Below are positions 1 through 8,604 of a stretch of DNA of 64,000 nucleotides, in pieces. Positions within the stretch are counted from its first letter, which is position 1. Each line of letters opens with the position of its first letter. The notes below the pieces were generated by a model that was not told the origin of the DNA, ran no database searches, and saw nothing but the letters and a program-made list of their open reading frames with translations. Origin of the DNA: Palleronia rufa (GTDB lineage Bacteria > Pseudomonadota > Alphaproteobacteria > Rhodobacterales > Rhodobacteraceae); the NCBI RefSeq assembly GCF_000743715.1, contig NZ_JQEY01000004.1, positions 99,937 through 163,936 on the forward strand, given 5' to 3'. Position numbers and translations under genes: made by a program.

Positions 1-1600
1 CCACGATCAGCCGCTGCCCGGCCAGCGCGTCGCCCTCGGCCATGGCGGCGCCCTTGCCCCCCGACAGGAGCCAGCGCGGCGCCTCCCCCGGCCGGCGCAA
101 CCCGATCCGGTCCGGATAGGCCAGCGCGGCCTGCTGCGCCGCGCTCAGCCCCCGGTCCGGGCCGCCGTACCGCCTGAGCCGCCGCGCCTCGTCCCGGATG
201 CGGCCCACGGCGCCCATGGCCGCCCCGAACGCCCCCGGCGACCCAAGCGCCCGGAGCCGCAGCGTCAGATCGACGCCCCGATCCCTCAGGATGTCCCGGT
301 CCGACAGCAAGGCCGCCAGATCGGCGGCCTCGCGCCCCCCGCGATGCAGCATGTGGGCCAGCCGCGGATGCAGCGGCACCGCCGCCAGCGCCCGGCCGTG
401 GTCGCTGATCCGCCCGTCCTCCAGCGCCCCGAGCGCTGCCAGAAGCGCCCGCGCCTCGGCCAGCGCGCCCTCGGGCGGCGGCGTGAGAAAGGGCAGGGCG
501 GTGCCCTCCGGATCGCCCCAGAGCGCCAGGTCCAGCGCCAGCCCGGTCAGGTCCGCCGCCGCGATCTCGGGCGGCGCATGGGCCGGCAGCGCGCCGTCCT
601 CGCCGCGGGTCCAGAGCTTCCAGGCCACCCCCGGCGCCACCCGGCCCGCCCGGCCCGCCCGCTGCGCCGCCTCGGCGCGGCTGACCCGCTCGGTCACCAG
701 CCGCGTCATGCCGCTGCCGGGATCGAACCGCGCCCGCCGCGCCCGTCCCCCGTCCACCACGATGCGCACGTCCTCGATGGTCAGGGAGGTCTCGGCGATG
801 GCCGTCGCCAGCACCAGCTTGCGCCCGGGCGACGGCGCGATGGCGGCCCGCTGCTCGGCAAAGGGCAGCGCGCCGTAGAGCGGCCGCACCTCCACCCCCG
901 GCAGGTCCAGCCGCGCCATCACCCGGCGGATCTCTCCCTCGCCGGGCAGGAACGCCAGCACGCCGCCGGCGTCCTCCGCCACCGCGCGGCCGATCAGCGC
1001 CGCCATCGCCGCGTCGAACCGCATGTCCCTGGCCACCCGCCGCTCCAGCCAGCGCGGCGCCACGGCGAACGCCCGGCCGGCACTCGTCACCACCGGCGCG
1101 TCCCCCAGCAGCGCCGCCACGGGGCCTGCGTCCAGCGTCGCAGACATCACCACCACGGCCAGATCCGCGCGCAGCGCCTGGCGCACCTCCCAGACCAGCG
1201 CCAGCCCCAGGTCGGCGTTCAGCGACCGCTCGTGGAACTCGTCGAAGATCACGCAGCCGACGCCCTCCAGCCCGGGATCGCGTTGCAGGCGCCGGGTCAG
1301 GATCCCTTCCGTCACCACCTCGATCCGCGTCGCCTCCGACACCACCCGGTCGCCGCGCACCGCATAGCCCACGGTCGCGCCCACCCGCTCGCCCAGGGTC
1401 CGGGCCATCCGCTCGGCCGCCGCCCGCGCCGCCAGCCGCCGCGGCTCCAGCATCACGATCCGCCCGGGGATCTGCTCCAGCAGCGCCAGCGGCACGCGCG
1501 TGGTCTTGCCGGCGCCCGGCGGCGCCTGCAGCACCGCACGCCCCGCCGACGCCAGCGCGGCGCGCAACTCTCCCAGAACGGCGTCGATGGGCAACTCCAT
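1..1600 (-). CDS. hrpB: ATP-dependent helicase HrpB, 3' end outside window
   Basis: DEAH/DExH-box RNA helicase-like protein; its cellular role is poorly defined. Reading down from the ATG at 1600, the first 533 codons are open. They show a Walker A motif APPGAGKTT near residue 30, a Walker B/DEFH box, the SAT motif (VVMSATLD), and the motif [10 protein letters not shown] typical of the family. HrpB proteins are usually around 800 residues, so roughly the C-terminal third lies beyond the left edge. The gene is divergent from meaB. A repeated hairpin element (1648-1702) lies in the spacer just upstream. No frameshift was seen in the visible part. Confidence 0.93.
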   Translation of the reverse strand, partial: MELPIDAVLGELRAALASAGRAVLQAPPGAGKTTRVPLALLEQIPGRIVMLEPRRLAARAAAERMARTLGERVGATVGYAVRGDRVVSEATRIEVVTEGILTRRLQRDPGLEGVGCVIFDEFHERSLNADLGLALVWEVRQALRADLAVVVMSATLDAGPVAALLGDAPVVTSAGRAFAVAPRWLERRVARDMRFDAAMAALIGRAVAEDAGGVLAFLPGEGEIRRVMARLDLPGVEVRPLYGALPFAEQRAAIAPSPGRKLVLATAIAETSLTIEDVRIVVDGGRARRARFDPGSGMTRLVTERVSRAEAAQRAGRAGRVAPGVAWKLWTRGEDGALPAHAPPEIAAADLTGLALDLALWGDPEGTALPFLTPPPEGALAEARALLAALGALEDGRISDHGRALAAVPLHPRLAHMLHRGGREAADLAALLSDRDILRDRGVDLTLRLRALGSPGAFGAAMGAVGRIRDEARRLRRYGGPDRGLSAAQQAALAYPDRIGLRRPGEAPRWLLSGGKGAAMAEGDALAGQRLIV

Positions 1601-1647
1601 GTCCCCGGCCTACAATCCCGCACGCCCCTTGCCCAGCCGCCCGCCCG

Positions 1648-1702
1648 TTCATCTTTCCCCAAATATCCCGGGGGGCCGCGCAGCGGCGGGGGCAGCGCCC
1701 CC
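1648..1702 (-). repeat. Intergenic repeat element, copy 1 (conserved block plus hairpin)
   Basis: The plus strand reads TTCATCTTTCCCCAAATATC followed by a CCC-GGGGG run, then the hairpin GGGGGCAGCGCCCCC at 1688-1702. Nearly the same block recurs at 23071-23113 and 28172-28210. Each time it lies just upstream of a minus-strand gene and in the same orientation. The function is unknown from sequence. It may be a REP-like dispersed element or a promoter/attenuator module. Confidence 0.6.
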
Positions 1703-1766
1703 TTTCCCTTTGCGGCGCGCGCGGCCCGCTCTGGACAAGAGCCGCCCGCGCCAGCATCAAGCGGCC

Positions 1767-2783
1767 ATGGACACCGACGCCCTCGCCACCCGCCTTCTCG
1801 ACGGCGACCGCCGCGCGCTGTCGCGCGCCATCACGCTGGTGGAAAGCGCGCGCGCCGACCACCGCGCCGCGGCGGTGAAGCTTCTTGCCCGCGTCGCCGA
1901 CCCCGCGCGCCAGGCGCTCAGGATCGGCCTTTCCGGCACGCCCGGCGTCGGCAAGTCCACCTTCGTCGACGCCTTCGGCACGCGGCTCACGGGGCAGGGG
2001 CTCCGCGTCGCGGTGCTTGCGGTGGACCCGTCCTCGACCCGGTCCGGCGGCTCGATCCTGGGCGACAAGACCCGCATGGACCGGCTGGCCCGCGACCCCG
2101 CCGCCTTCATCCGCCCGTCGCCCAGCCAGACGGAACTGGGCGGCGTCGCCCGCCGCTCGCGCGAGGCCATCGCGCTGTGCGAGGCCGCGGGCTTCGACGC
2201 GGTGATCGTCGAGACCGTCGGCGTCGGCCAGTCCGAGACCATGGTCGCCCGCATGACCGACCTCTTCGTGCTGCTGCTGGCCCCGGGCGGCGGGGATGAG
2301 CTGCAGGGCGTCAAGCGCGGCATCATGGAGACCGCCGACCTGATCCTGATCAACAAGGCCGACGGCGCGCTGACCGCCCAGGCCCAGGCCACCCGCGCCG
2401 ACTACGCCGGCGCCCTGCGGCTCCTGCGGCGGCGCGACGGCGATCCCGACGGCTTTCCCAAGGCGCTCGCCGTCTCGGCCGTCTCCGGCGACGGGCTCGA
2501 CACCGCCTGGAAAGAGATGCAGGTCCTCGCCGCCCATCGGCGCGACACCGGACACTGGGACCGCACCCGCGCCGCCCAGAACCGCCACTGGTTCGAGGAT
2601 GCCGTGCGGCAGGGCGTCATGCGCCACCTCGGCAGCGACCCCGCCACCCGCGACGCCATGGACGCCCTGGGCCGCGCCGTGGCCGACGGGCGCACCCCCC
2701 CCGGCGCCGCGGCCGAGCAGATGCTCGCCACGCTCCTGGGTTCCGCCCGCGACCGGGCCGCGGGCGGCCACGGCACGGGTTGA
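1767..2783 (+). CDS. meaB: Methylmalonyl-CoA mutase-associated GTPase MeaB
   Basis: G3E-type P-loop GTPase that protects and reactivates adenosylcobalamin-dependent methylmalonyl-CoA mutase; 338 residues, a normal length for the family. Visible features are the P-loop GTPGVGKS (residues 57-64), the [19 protein letters not shown] block, the ETVGVGQSE switch region and NKAD base recognition. The ATG at 1767 gives the usual N-terminus ([17 protein letters not shown]). A longer upstream extension in the same frame is not family-like. The mutase itself is not in the window. Cytoplasmic. Confidence 0.95.
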   Translation: MDTDALATRLLDGDRRALSRAITLVESARADHRAAAVKLLARVADPARQALRIGLSGTPGVGKSTFVDAFGTRLTGQGLRVAVLAVDPSSTRSGGSILGDKTRMDRLARDPAAFIRPSPSQTELGGVARRSREAIALCEAAGFDAVIVETVGVGQSETMVARMTDLFVLLLAPGGGDELQGVKRGIMETADLILINKADGALTAQAQATRADYAGALRLLRRRDGDPDGFPKALAVSAVSGDGLDTAWKEMQVLAAHRRDTGHWDRTRAAQNRHWFEDAVRQGVMRHLGSDPATRDAMDALGRAVADGRTPPGAAAEQMLATLLGSARDRAAGGHGTG

Positions 2784-2874
2784 CGCCCCCGCCCGCTTCC
2801 CCTAATGCGCGTCAACTCAACCATCCCACGTCCACGGGCCCCGCCGCCCGGGCACGCATTCAAAGGACAATGCC

Positions 2875-3162
2875 ATGTCGCGCGTCTGCGAACTGACCGG
2901 CAAGGGCCCGATCACGGGCAACAATGTCAGCCACGCCAACAACCGGACCCGGCGCCGCTTCCTGCCGAACCTGAACGACGTCACCCTGATGTCGGAAACC
3001 CTGGGCCGCACCGTCAAGCTGCGCATCTCCGCGGCGGCCCTGCGCACGGTCGATCACCGCGGCGGTCTCGACGGGTTCATGGCCAAGGCCAGGGAGTCCG
3101 AGCTTTCGGCCCGCGCCCTGAAGATCAAGAAAGAGATAGAGAAGTCGCTGACCGCCGCCTGA
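2875..3162 (+). CDS. rpmB: 50S ribosomal protein L28
   Basis: Structural protein of the large ribosomal subunit, 95 residues. It starts [12 protein letters not shown], contains the [15 protein letters not shown] core, and has the alphaproteobacterial C-terminal extension. A Shine-Dalgarno-like AAAGGAC precedes the ATG. The gene is probably transcribed alone; the next gene-like sequence on this strand is a broken transposase. Confidence 0.97.
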   Translation: MSRVCELTGKGPITGNNVSHANNRTRRRFLPNLNDVTLMSETLGRTVKLRISAAALRTVDHRGGLDGFMAKARESELSARALKIKKEIEKSLTAA

Positions 3163-3406
3163 CCGGCGCGGTTCGCAGCGCCCCGGGCGGCCCGCGGCGG
3201 CCGTGAACCCGACCGGCCCCGCATCTCCCGCTCCGGCCGCGCCGGACCGGCGGCCGGCCCCCGGCAGTGGCTCCCACAGCAGGTCCGCCCCGCCGCCCGA
3301 ATGGCTGCCGCTCCGCCCTGACCGGCGATACCCGGACCGCTCCGCCCGGCGGGCGCCGTGACCGCCTCGCCGGGACGGTAACTTCACCGCCTCGCCTGGG
3401 TCCCAC
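3163..3406. other. GC-rich spacer, no gene recognised
   Basis: This is the spacer between rpmB and the IS5 remnant. Open frames here on both strands are short and show no known protein. Short GC-rich dyads are present just after the rpmB stop, but none is followed by a clear T-run. Confidence 0.5.
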
Positions 3407-4271
3407 ACTCATAAATCGCTAGCGGCGTTTGGGGATGCTGATTCACTCTGAGAAAAGAGGAGGGCAGCATGGTGCTACGTCGCTACGAACTGACCGAATT
3501 CGAATGGTCGATCATCGAACCGCTTTTGCCGAACAAGCCGCGTGGTGTGCCGCGCGTCGATGACCGTGGGGTGCTGAACGGCATTTACTGGCGTCTCAAG
3601 ACCGGTTTGCCCTAGGCCGACATTCCCGAACGCTATGGCCCCTATACGACCTGCGACAACCGGTTTGTTCGCTGGGCGAGGCTGGGTGTTTGGGACCGAA
3701 TATTCCAAGCGGTGTCAGAGGTTTGCGAAGGTTCCGCGCAATCCGTGGACAGTTCGTCCATCCGCGTCCACCAGCACGGGGCGAACGCAAAACGGGGGGC
3801 GAAGCGGCCACCGGCCCCGCCGGTCTGGCTGACCTTCGAGCCGTCTGCATGGGGCGCTCGCGAGGCGGTCTGACGACCAGGATACACGCCGTCACCGATG
3901 CGCGCGGGCTGCCGATCACGCTGAAACTGACCGCCGGACAGGCCCATGACGGCCGCTCCGCCGACGACATGTTGGGCACGGCCGGGCCAGACCCTGCTGG
4001 CGGATCCGGCCTGCGACAGCAACCGCTGCGCGATCAACTCGCAGCGGTTGGCGCGAAAGCGGTCCTCAGGCCGATCTCACGCCGTACCGCCCCGCCACCG
4101 TTGGACAAGGAGGCTTACCGCCGCCGCAACCGGATCGAGCGGTTCTTCTCAAAACTCAAGCATTACAGGGCGATAGCGACCCGATACGAGAAACACGACG
4201 CCAACTTCCTCGCATTCGTCAAACTCGCCGCAACACGCATCTGGTTGCGCGTCTATGAGTCGGTGACCTAG
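3407..4271 (+). pseudogene. Decayed IS5-family transposase/element
   Basis: The reading frame starts at the ATG at 3469 (good RBS, AGGAGGGCAGC) and matches an IS5-family DDE transposase: N-terminal EFEWSIIEPLLPNKPRGVPR, then GIYWRLKTGLP. There is an in-frame TAG at 3613-3615 where the family has Trp. The frame then moves near 3830 (CMGRSRGGLTTRIHAVTDA) and again around 3990-4060 (TLLADPACDS in a third frame). It ends with the family signature RNRIERFFSKLKHYRAIATR and stop 4269-4271. Possible imperfect ends share ACTCATA (3407 inward; 4260 inward on the other strand). It cannot encode an active transposase. Confidence 0.85.
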
Positions 4272-4460
4272 GCCGCCGCCGTGACCGGCCACGGCCACGC
4301 CGCATCCATCCGGCCCGTTTCCGCCGCGGCCCGGTCTCCGTCACGGGCCGCATCGAGGCGCGCACACCCGGCCACCGTCCGAGGCCCCTCCCAGCGGCGT
4401 CACCCGCCCGGCTGAGGTCACCGCGCCACCTCCGCCACGCCCCGCCGCCTCCGTCATGCC
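4272..4460. other. GC-rich spacer before minisatellite
   Basis: No gene recognised. The last part (about 4400-4460) has CGCCTCC/CGCCACC runs that resemble eroded units of the adjoining 42-bp repeat. Confidence 0.4.
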
Positions 4461-4785
4461 CCGGACGCCGCCGCCTTCCGTCCGCGGCGCGCCCTCCGCG
4501 TCCCGAACGCCGCCGCCTCCCGTCCGCGGCGCGCCCTCCGCGTCCCGAACGCCGCCTCCGTCGCGCCCCATCGCTTCCGCGCGCCCCGAACGCAGATCTC
4601 CGTCACGCCCCCACCACCTCCGCGTGCCCCGGACGCCGCCGCCTCCCGCCCGCGGCGCGCCCTCCGCGTCCCGAACGCCGCCTCCGTCACGCCCAACCGC
4701 TTCCACGCGTTCCGAACGCACACCTCCCGTCCGCGGCGCGCCCCGGCGCCCCGGACGCCGCCGCCTCATGTCCGCGGCGGGCCCA
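4461..4785. repeat. About eight imperfect tandem copies of a 42-bp unit
   Basis: Units begin with CCGAACGCC or CCGGACGCC at 4461, 4503, 4545, about 4586, 4629, 4671, 4712 and 4751, so the period is 39-43, usually 42. A higher-order period of 126 (three units) is visible: 4503-4585 closely resembles 4629-4711. Because 42 is divisible by 3, the array is open in several frames (Pro/Arg/Ala-rich on plus, Gly/Arg-rich on minus). The last unit runs past the cobB stop into its final codons. Confidence 0.8.
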
Positions 4786-5449
4786 GCACCTCGTCCACCC
4801 AGGCGGGGACGACCTCGCTCGCCGGGCCATAGCGCGCGTCGTCGAACCGCCCGCCGGTCCGCTCCAGGTTCAGCTCCAGCGTCGCCACCCCCGCGTCTCG
4901 CGCGGCGTCCACGAACCCCGCCGCCGGATAGACCGTGCCGCTGGTGCCCACCGCCACGAACAGCGCCGCCCGCGCCAGCCCCGCCTCGATCTCGTCGAGC
5001 CCATAGGGCATCTCTCCGAACCACACCACGTCGGGCCGCACCGCCTGGGCGCCGCAATTGGGGCAGGCGTCGAACGGGCACATGACCTCGGGCGCCTCCC
5101 AGGACCGGCGGCACCTGTTGCAAAGCGCGCGGTCCAGCCGCCCGTGCATGTGCAGCACGTCAGCGGCTCCCGCGGCCTCCAGAAGCCCGTCCACGTTCTG
5201 CGTCACCAGCATCGCGCCCGCCTCGCGCTCCAGCCGCGCCAGCGCCCCGTGGGCCGCATTGGGCCGCGCGCCCGCCGCATTGGCCCGCCGCGCGTTGTAG
5301 AAGTCCAGAACCCTGACCGGGTCCCGGGCATAGCCCTGCGGCGTCGCGACATCCTCCAGGTCGTATCGCGACCAGATCCCGCCGGCGTCGCGGAACGTTC
5401 CCAGCCCGCTTTCGGCGGACAGCCCCGCCCCGGTCAGAACGAAGATCAT
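4766..5449 (-). CDS. cobB: NAD-dependent protein deacylase (sirtuin, CobB type)
   Basis: Sirtuin that removes acyl groups from lysines using NAD, 227 residues. Motifs: GAGLSAESGLGTFR (7-20), TQNVD (83-87), catalytic His102 in HMHGRL, a zinc-binding Cys set (C110, C113, C129, C132), and GTSGTVYPAAG. Tyr51 and Arg54 (FYNAR) form the Y-x-x-R pair that in class III sirtuins binds succinyl/malonyl groups, so desuccinylase activity is likely. Divergent from the phosphatase gene at 5545. The 3' end abuts the minisatellite, so the last residues may vary between strains. Confidence 0.93.
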   Translation of the reverse strand: MIFVLTGAGLSAESGLGTFRDAGGIWSRYDLEDVATPQGYARDPVRVLDFYNARRANAAGARPNAAHGALARLEREAGAMLVTQNVDGLLEAAGAADVLHMHGRLDRALCNRCRRSWEAPEVMCPFDACPNCGAQAVRPDVVWFGEMPYGLDEIEAGLARAALFVAVGTSGTVYPAAGFVDAARDAGVATLELNLERTGGRFDDARYGPASEVVPAWVDEVLGPPRT

Positions 5450-5544
5450 CGGCCCCTCCCTCCGCGATGCGGTCCCTGACTACGGACAATCCCGGCGGCC
5501 CGCAATTCTGGACGCGCCCGCACCCGTGCCCTAGCTCACGACCC

Positions 5545-5993
5545 ATGGCGCGCCGCATCCTCTTCGTCTGTCTGGGCAATATCTGCCGCTCACCCGCGGC
5601 AGAGGCGGTGCTGCGCCACAAGGCCGGCCGCGCCGGCCGCCGGCTCGAGATCGCGTCGGCCGGCACCGGCGACTGGCACGCGGGCGACCCGCCGCACCCG
5701 CCCATGGTCCGCGCCGCGCGGGCCCGCGGATACGACCTGAGCGGCCAGCGCGCGCGCCAGATCTCGCCCGGGGACTTCGACCGCTTCGACCTGATCCTGG
5801 TGGCCGACGACGCCAACCTGCGCGACGTGGAGGCGATCAGACCCCCCGGCAACGCCACCCCGGTGAAACTCTTCGCGCCCTATGCGGGCGGGGCGGAGAC
5901 GGCGATCCCCGATCCCTACTACACGGGGGATTCGACGGCGCCCTGGATCTGGTCGAGCGCGCCGCCGACGGGCTTCTGGATCAGCTGCAGTAG
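5545..5993 (+). pseudogene. Low-molecular-weight protein-tyrosine phosphatase, frameshifted near 3' end
   Basis: LMW-PTP/ArsC-fold phosphatase. The P-loop FVCLGNICRSP (C-X5-R-S) is at the N-terminus and the DPYYTG acid loop is present. After DPYYTGD the frame breaks: deleting nothing gives a junk Arg-rich tail to 6093. Supplying one base (a T in GGGGATTCGAC, about 5929-5933) restores FDGALDLVERAADGLLDQLQ and the stop TAG at 5991-5993, which is the expected family C-terminus. The catalytic core is intact. The change is either a real 1-base deletion or a sequencing error. Confidence 0.85.
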
Positions 5994-6292
5994 CTCTCCG
6001 CGGCGGTGCCGAAGGCGCGGTACTTGCGCCAGAAGACCTCGTCGCTGTCGCGGTCGGACTGGCGGATCTCCTGCGCGCGGGCCGGTTCGCTGAAGAATTT
6101 CGCGGCCATCTTCTGGTCGCGCCGGTCCAGCGTGATGTCCGCGACCTGCTGGATGCAGCCGCAAAGCTGCCGCTTTCCCGCGCCGCGGTCCGATTGCTGG
6201 CAGGCGCGCTCGATCGGACCGGCACTGGCGCATCCCGCAACGATCACGCCCGAAAGGGCCAAGGCCCAGGTTTTTCTCATGTTCTGCCTCAT
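5981..6292 (-). CDS. Small putative lipoprotein
   Basis: A 103-residue protein that begins with a signal sequence and lipobox (VIVAGCAS, Cys at about 21 from the first Met; Met5 is an alternative start). The mature part contains several Cys (CQQ, CGC, YC at the end) and is rich in charged residues. No named family was recognised. It is convergent with, and overlaps by a few bases, the end of the repaired phosphatase frame. Predicted location is the inner or outer membrane, facing the periplasm. Confidence 0.75.
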   Translation of the reverse strand: MRQNMRKTWALALSGVIVAGCASAGPIERACQQSDRGAGKRQLCGCIQQVADITLDRRDQKMAAKFFSEPARAQEIRQSDRDSDEVFWRKYRAFGTAAESYCS

Positions 6293-6424
6293 ATGTCTGC
6301 CGGCGCCGGGATTGTCCCCGGTTCTGTCCGGTTCGTTGCCGTGGGCGGGACGCTAGCACGGCCCGCCCGGCGGCACCAATTCACGATATGCCGGCAGGCG
6401 CGGGGCGTTTCCCGAAACCCACAG

Positions 6425-6697
6425 TCAGCCGCGGATCTCCATGCCGCGGCATCCCTCCGGCTCCGCCGCCGCGGCGTCGACGCCGTCCACGCGCGCGGCG
6501 GACGGCCCCGTGCCCAGCCGGTCGATCATCGCGTCCAGCGCCGCGCCGTCGCCCTCCAGATGCGCCTCCACCGTGCCGTGGGGGCTGTTGCGGACCCAGC
6601 CCGAAACGCCCGTTTCCTGGCCCGTGTCGCGCAGCCAGGCGCGGAAGCCCACGCCCTGCACCCGCCCCCGGACCGTCACCCGCCGTGCCTGTGTCAT
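6425..6697 (-). CDS. acyP: Acylphosphatase
   Basis: Small enzyme (90 residues) that hydrolyses acyl phosphates. Catalytic Arg19 lies in the VQGVGFR motif and Asn37 in GWVRNSPHG. An ATG at 6697 preceded by AGGAGGAC fixes the start. The upstream 19 residues of the longer open frame are not family-like. Confidence 0.95.
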   Translation of the reverse strand: MTQARRVTVRGRVQGVGFRAWLRDTGQETGVSGWVRNSPHGTVEAHLEGDGAALDAMIDRLGTGPSAARVDGVDAAAAEPEGCRGMEIRG

Positions 6698-6765
6698 CCC
6701 GTCCTCCTGTTCAACGCCGCCCTTCCACCTAAGATGATCGGGGCGATCCGCCATGAGAGAGAGCC

Positions 6766-6954
6766 ATGACCGAGCAGAGCGACACCGCCCGCATCCTGAC
6801 CTTCGCCACCCAGGTCGGCGCCCCCGACACCCCGCCCGAGGACACCGCCCGCGCCCGCGGCTGGCTGGACGACGCCGGCGCCCCCACCGACGAAGGCCGC
6901 GCCCTCGTCAAGAGCCTCGACGACCAGACCGGAACGCGGTCGGTGTTCCGTTAG
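6766..6954 (+). CDS. Hypothetical 62-residue protein
   Basis: Small acidic protein (MTEQSDTARILTFATQVGAP...) with GAGAGAG upstream of the ATG, divergent from acyP. The composition is protein-like (helical, Asp/Glu/Thr-rich) and codon third positions are strongly GC. No family was recognised. Confidence 0.55.
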   Translation: MTEQSDTARILTFATQVGAPDTPPEDTARARGWLDDAGAPTDEGRALVKSLDDQTGTRSVFR

Positions 6955-7131
6955 GCGGCGGGGCGCGGCCGGGCGGGCCGGGACGCCTGCGGACGACGCC
7001 CGGGAAAGCCGCGGTGCTGCCCTCTCCCCTCCATGCCGCGGGCGGACCGGATACCGGCCGTGGCGCCGCCGCCGCATCGACCCTGCGCGCACCGCAAACA
7101 CGCCCGCGATTGGCCGGGCCGTGCCCCAAGG

Positions 7132-8073
7132 CTACTCCGACGGAACCCGAGCCGCCTTGCCGGGGTGTGCAACGGGTCGCGCCGAGTCTCGCTCCGCCAC
7201 GAAATCGAGCAGCCTTTCGAAACTGGGAGAGATCATCCTCAGCGCGGTGGCGATCTCGGCGTTGGACATCTGCTGCGGCGGCCCGGCGGGCGTGTTGTTG
7301 ACATCCACGACGTAGATCCGTCCGTCTTTCCTGTCGCGCAGCACGTCCAGTTCGCCGTAGTCCAGCCCCAGTTCCCTCGCGAACATGAGCAGGCCGTCAC
7401 GCTCGGACGGTGAATATACGTCTTCGGGATCGCATATCTTCGCCGATGTATGGTCCTTCAGCCCGCCGGACTGCGGCCGACGTTTCGCGTAGACGATGGG
7501 GATCTCCTGCCCGTAGACCGGCGTCCGCAGGTCCACCGCCTCTCCCGCCACGACCGTATCGATATAGCGTTCGTAGACACGGTCCGGGTCGATGTCCTCT
7601 TGCCGCAGGGGCCCGTGCAGGATCCGGCCCTCGAAGGTATAGTTGCCGTTCGGCTTCTCGACCATTGCGCCGTCATGGCTCTGCGGTGCGACCGCAAGCG
7701 CATAGCCGAAGACCTTCTCGAACACCTCCGCGACCCGCCGCTTCGACACGTCGCCGCAATCGCGATTGACGGTCGGCTTGTCAGAGGGGAACCGGCAGGG
7801 CTGAACGCGATATTCGAAGTGAAAGGCGACATCGTGCGGCTCTTTCGGATCGGTGACGATCCGAAATCCGTTCAGCGCGCAGAGCTTGAACAGCACCTGA
7901 TAGCGGGACGGCACGTCGGGCCAGGCCAGGATGCGCCGGCTGGGGCGAAGCGCCAGCCGCAGCACGACCGGCGCGGGTTCCACAAGATGCGCCATCTCCC
8001 ATCCGACATCCACGGATCTGCGCATGTCGGACCTGGCCGGCTCCGGCAGGACGCGTGCAATTCGCTTGAGCAA
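7132..8073 (-). CDS. Putative ATP-grasp-like protein of unknown function
   Basis: About 313 residues. The C-terminal segment LGLDYGELDVLRDRKDGRIYVVDVNNTPAGPP has the arrangement of acidic and Asn residues seen at the metal site of ATP-grasp ligases (E-L-D ... V-D-V-N-N). The centre has a plausible nucleotide-binding stretch (MVEKPNGNYTFEGRIL). No exact family could be named. Start is uncertain: the TTG at 8073 is used here, and the frame is open a little further upstream without an ATG. Base composition is slightly less GC-biased than the neighbours, and no partner genes adjoin it. Confidence 0.6.
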   Translation of the reverse strand: MLKRIARVLPEPARSDMRRSVDVGWEMAHLVEPAPVVLRLALRPSRRILAWPDVPSRYQVLFKLCALNGFRIVTDPKEPHDVAFHFEYRVQPCRFPSDKPTVNRDCGDVSKRRVAEVFEKVFGYALAVAPQSHDGAMVEKPNGNYTFEGRILHGPLRQEDIDPDRVYERYIDTVVAGEAVDLRTPVYGQEIPIVYAKRRPQSGGLKDHTSAKICDPEDVYSPSERDGLLMFARELGLDYGELDVLRDRKDGRIYVVDVNNTPAGPPQQMSNAEIATALRMISPSFERLLDFVAERDSARPVAHPGKAARVPSE

Positions 8074-8604
8074 TTTGAGTGACAGGATAACGGAAACTCC
8101 CTCCCGAGAAGAACGAGGCGGTCATGATCCTGAAATCCGGTCAGGGTCATGCGGCGGCGGCAACGCAATCAACTCGGCAAGGTCGTGGACTACAGACGTA
8201 GGCGGGGGGGTTGATGACCTTTCGACCCGTTCGTGTCCAGAGAATTCCGGCGCATTGTCCCTCGAATGTGGATCGGCCGAATGGGTTTTCGTTATTGCAT
8301 TGGCCGGTTTGGTTATCTGGGTTGAATTGCGGCGCCGGACTGCAATTCCAGGGGGCGTACCGTCGTCCCGTATCCGGACGCGGCCCGGCGCGGCACCGGT
8401 CCCCGGCGACTGACGGACACGTGGATGCGCACCGGAACCGGGGGCGCCGGCGAACCCGGGTGTCCCACGCGCTCCGGTCCCTCCCGGGCGCTCCGTCCGA
8501 CAGCCATCGCCCGCGACGCTCAGGCCCCCCGGGCCCGGTGCGGCCCCGACCGCGTCACCCCACCCCCTCGACAACACCCCCGAACGCCCGCATATCCTGC
8601 GGCC
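8074..8604. other. Spacer between ATP-grasp-like gene and lepA
   Basis: 531 bases between divergent genes. Both promoters should lie here. No recognised protein, RNA or strong hairpin with T-run was seen. Open frames crossing it are shadows. A locally AT-richer stretch at about 8255-8330 could hold a promoter, but no convincing -35/-10 pair was identified. Confidence 0.4.

Noticed and set aside
344-2299. 651-codon open frame on plus strand across hrpB/meaB
   Set aside because: Antisense/other-frame shadow of hrpB and meaB; the composition is Arg/Pro/His-rich and no family matches.
4461-4785. CRISPR array
   Set aside because: Units are contiguous without unique spacers; a minisatellite instead.
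4456-5085. Pro/Arg-rich 209-codon frame over the minisatellite
   Set aside because: Produced by the 42-bp repeat keeping frame and running antisense into cobB; no RBS, no domain.
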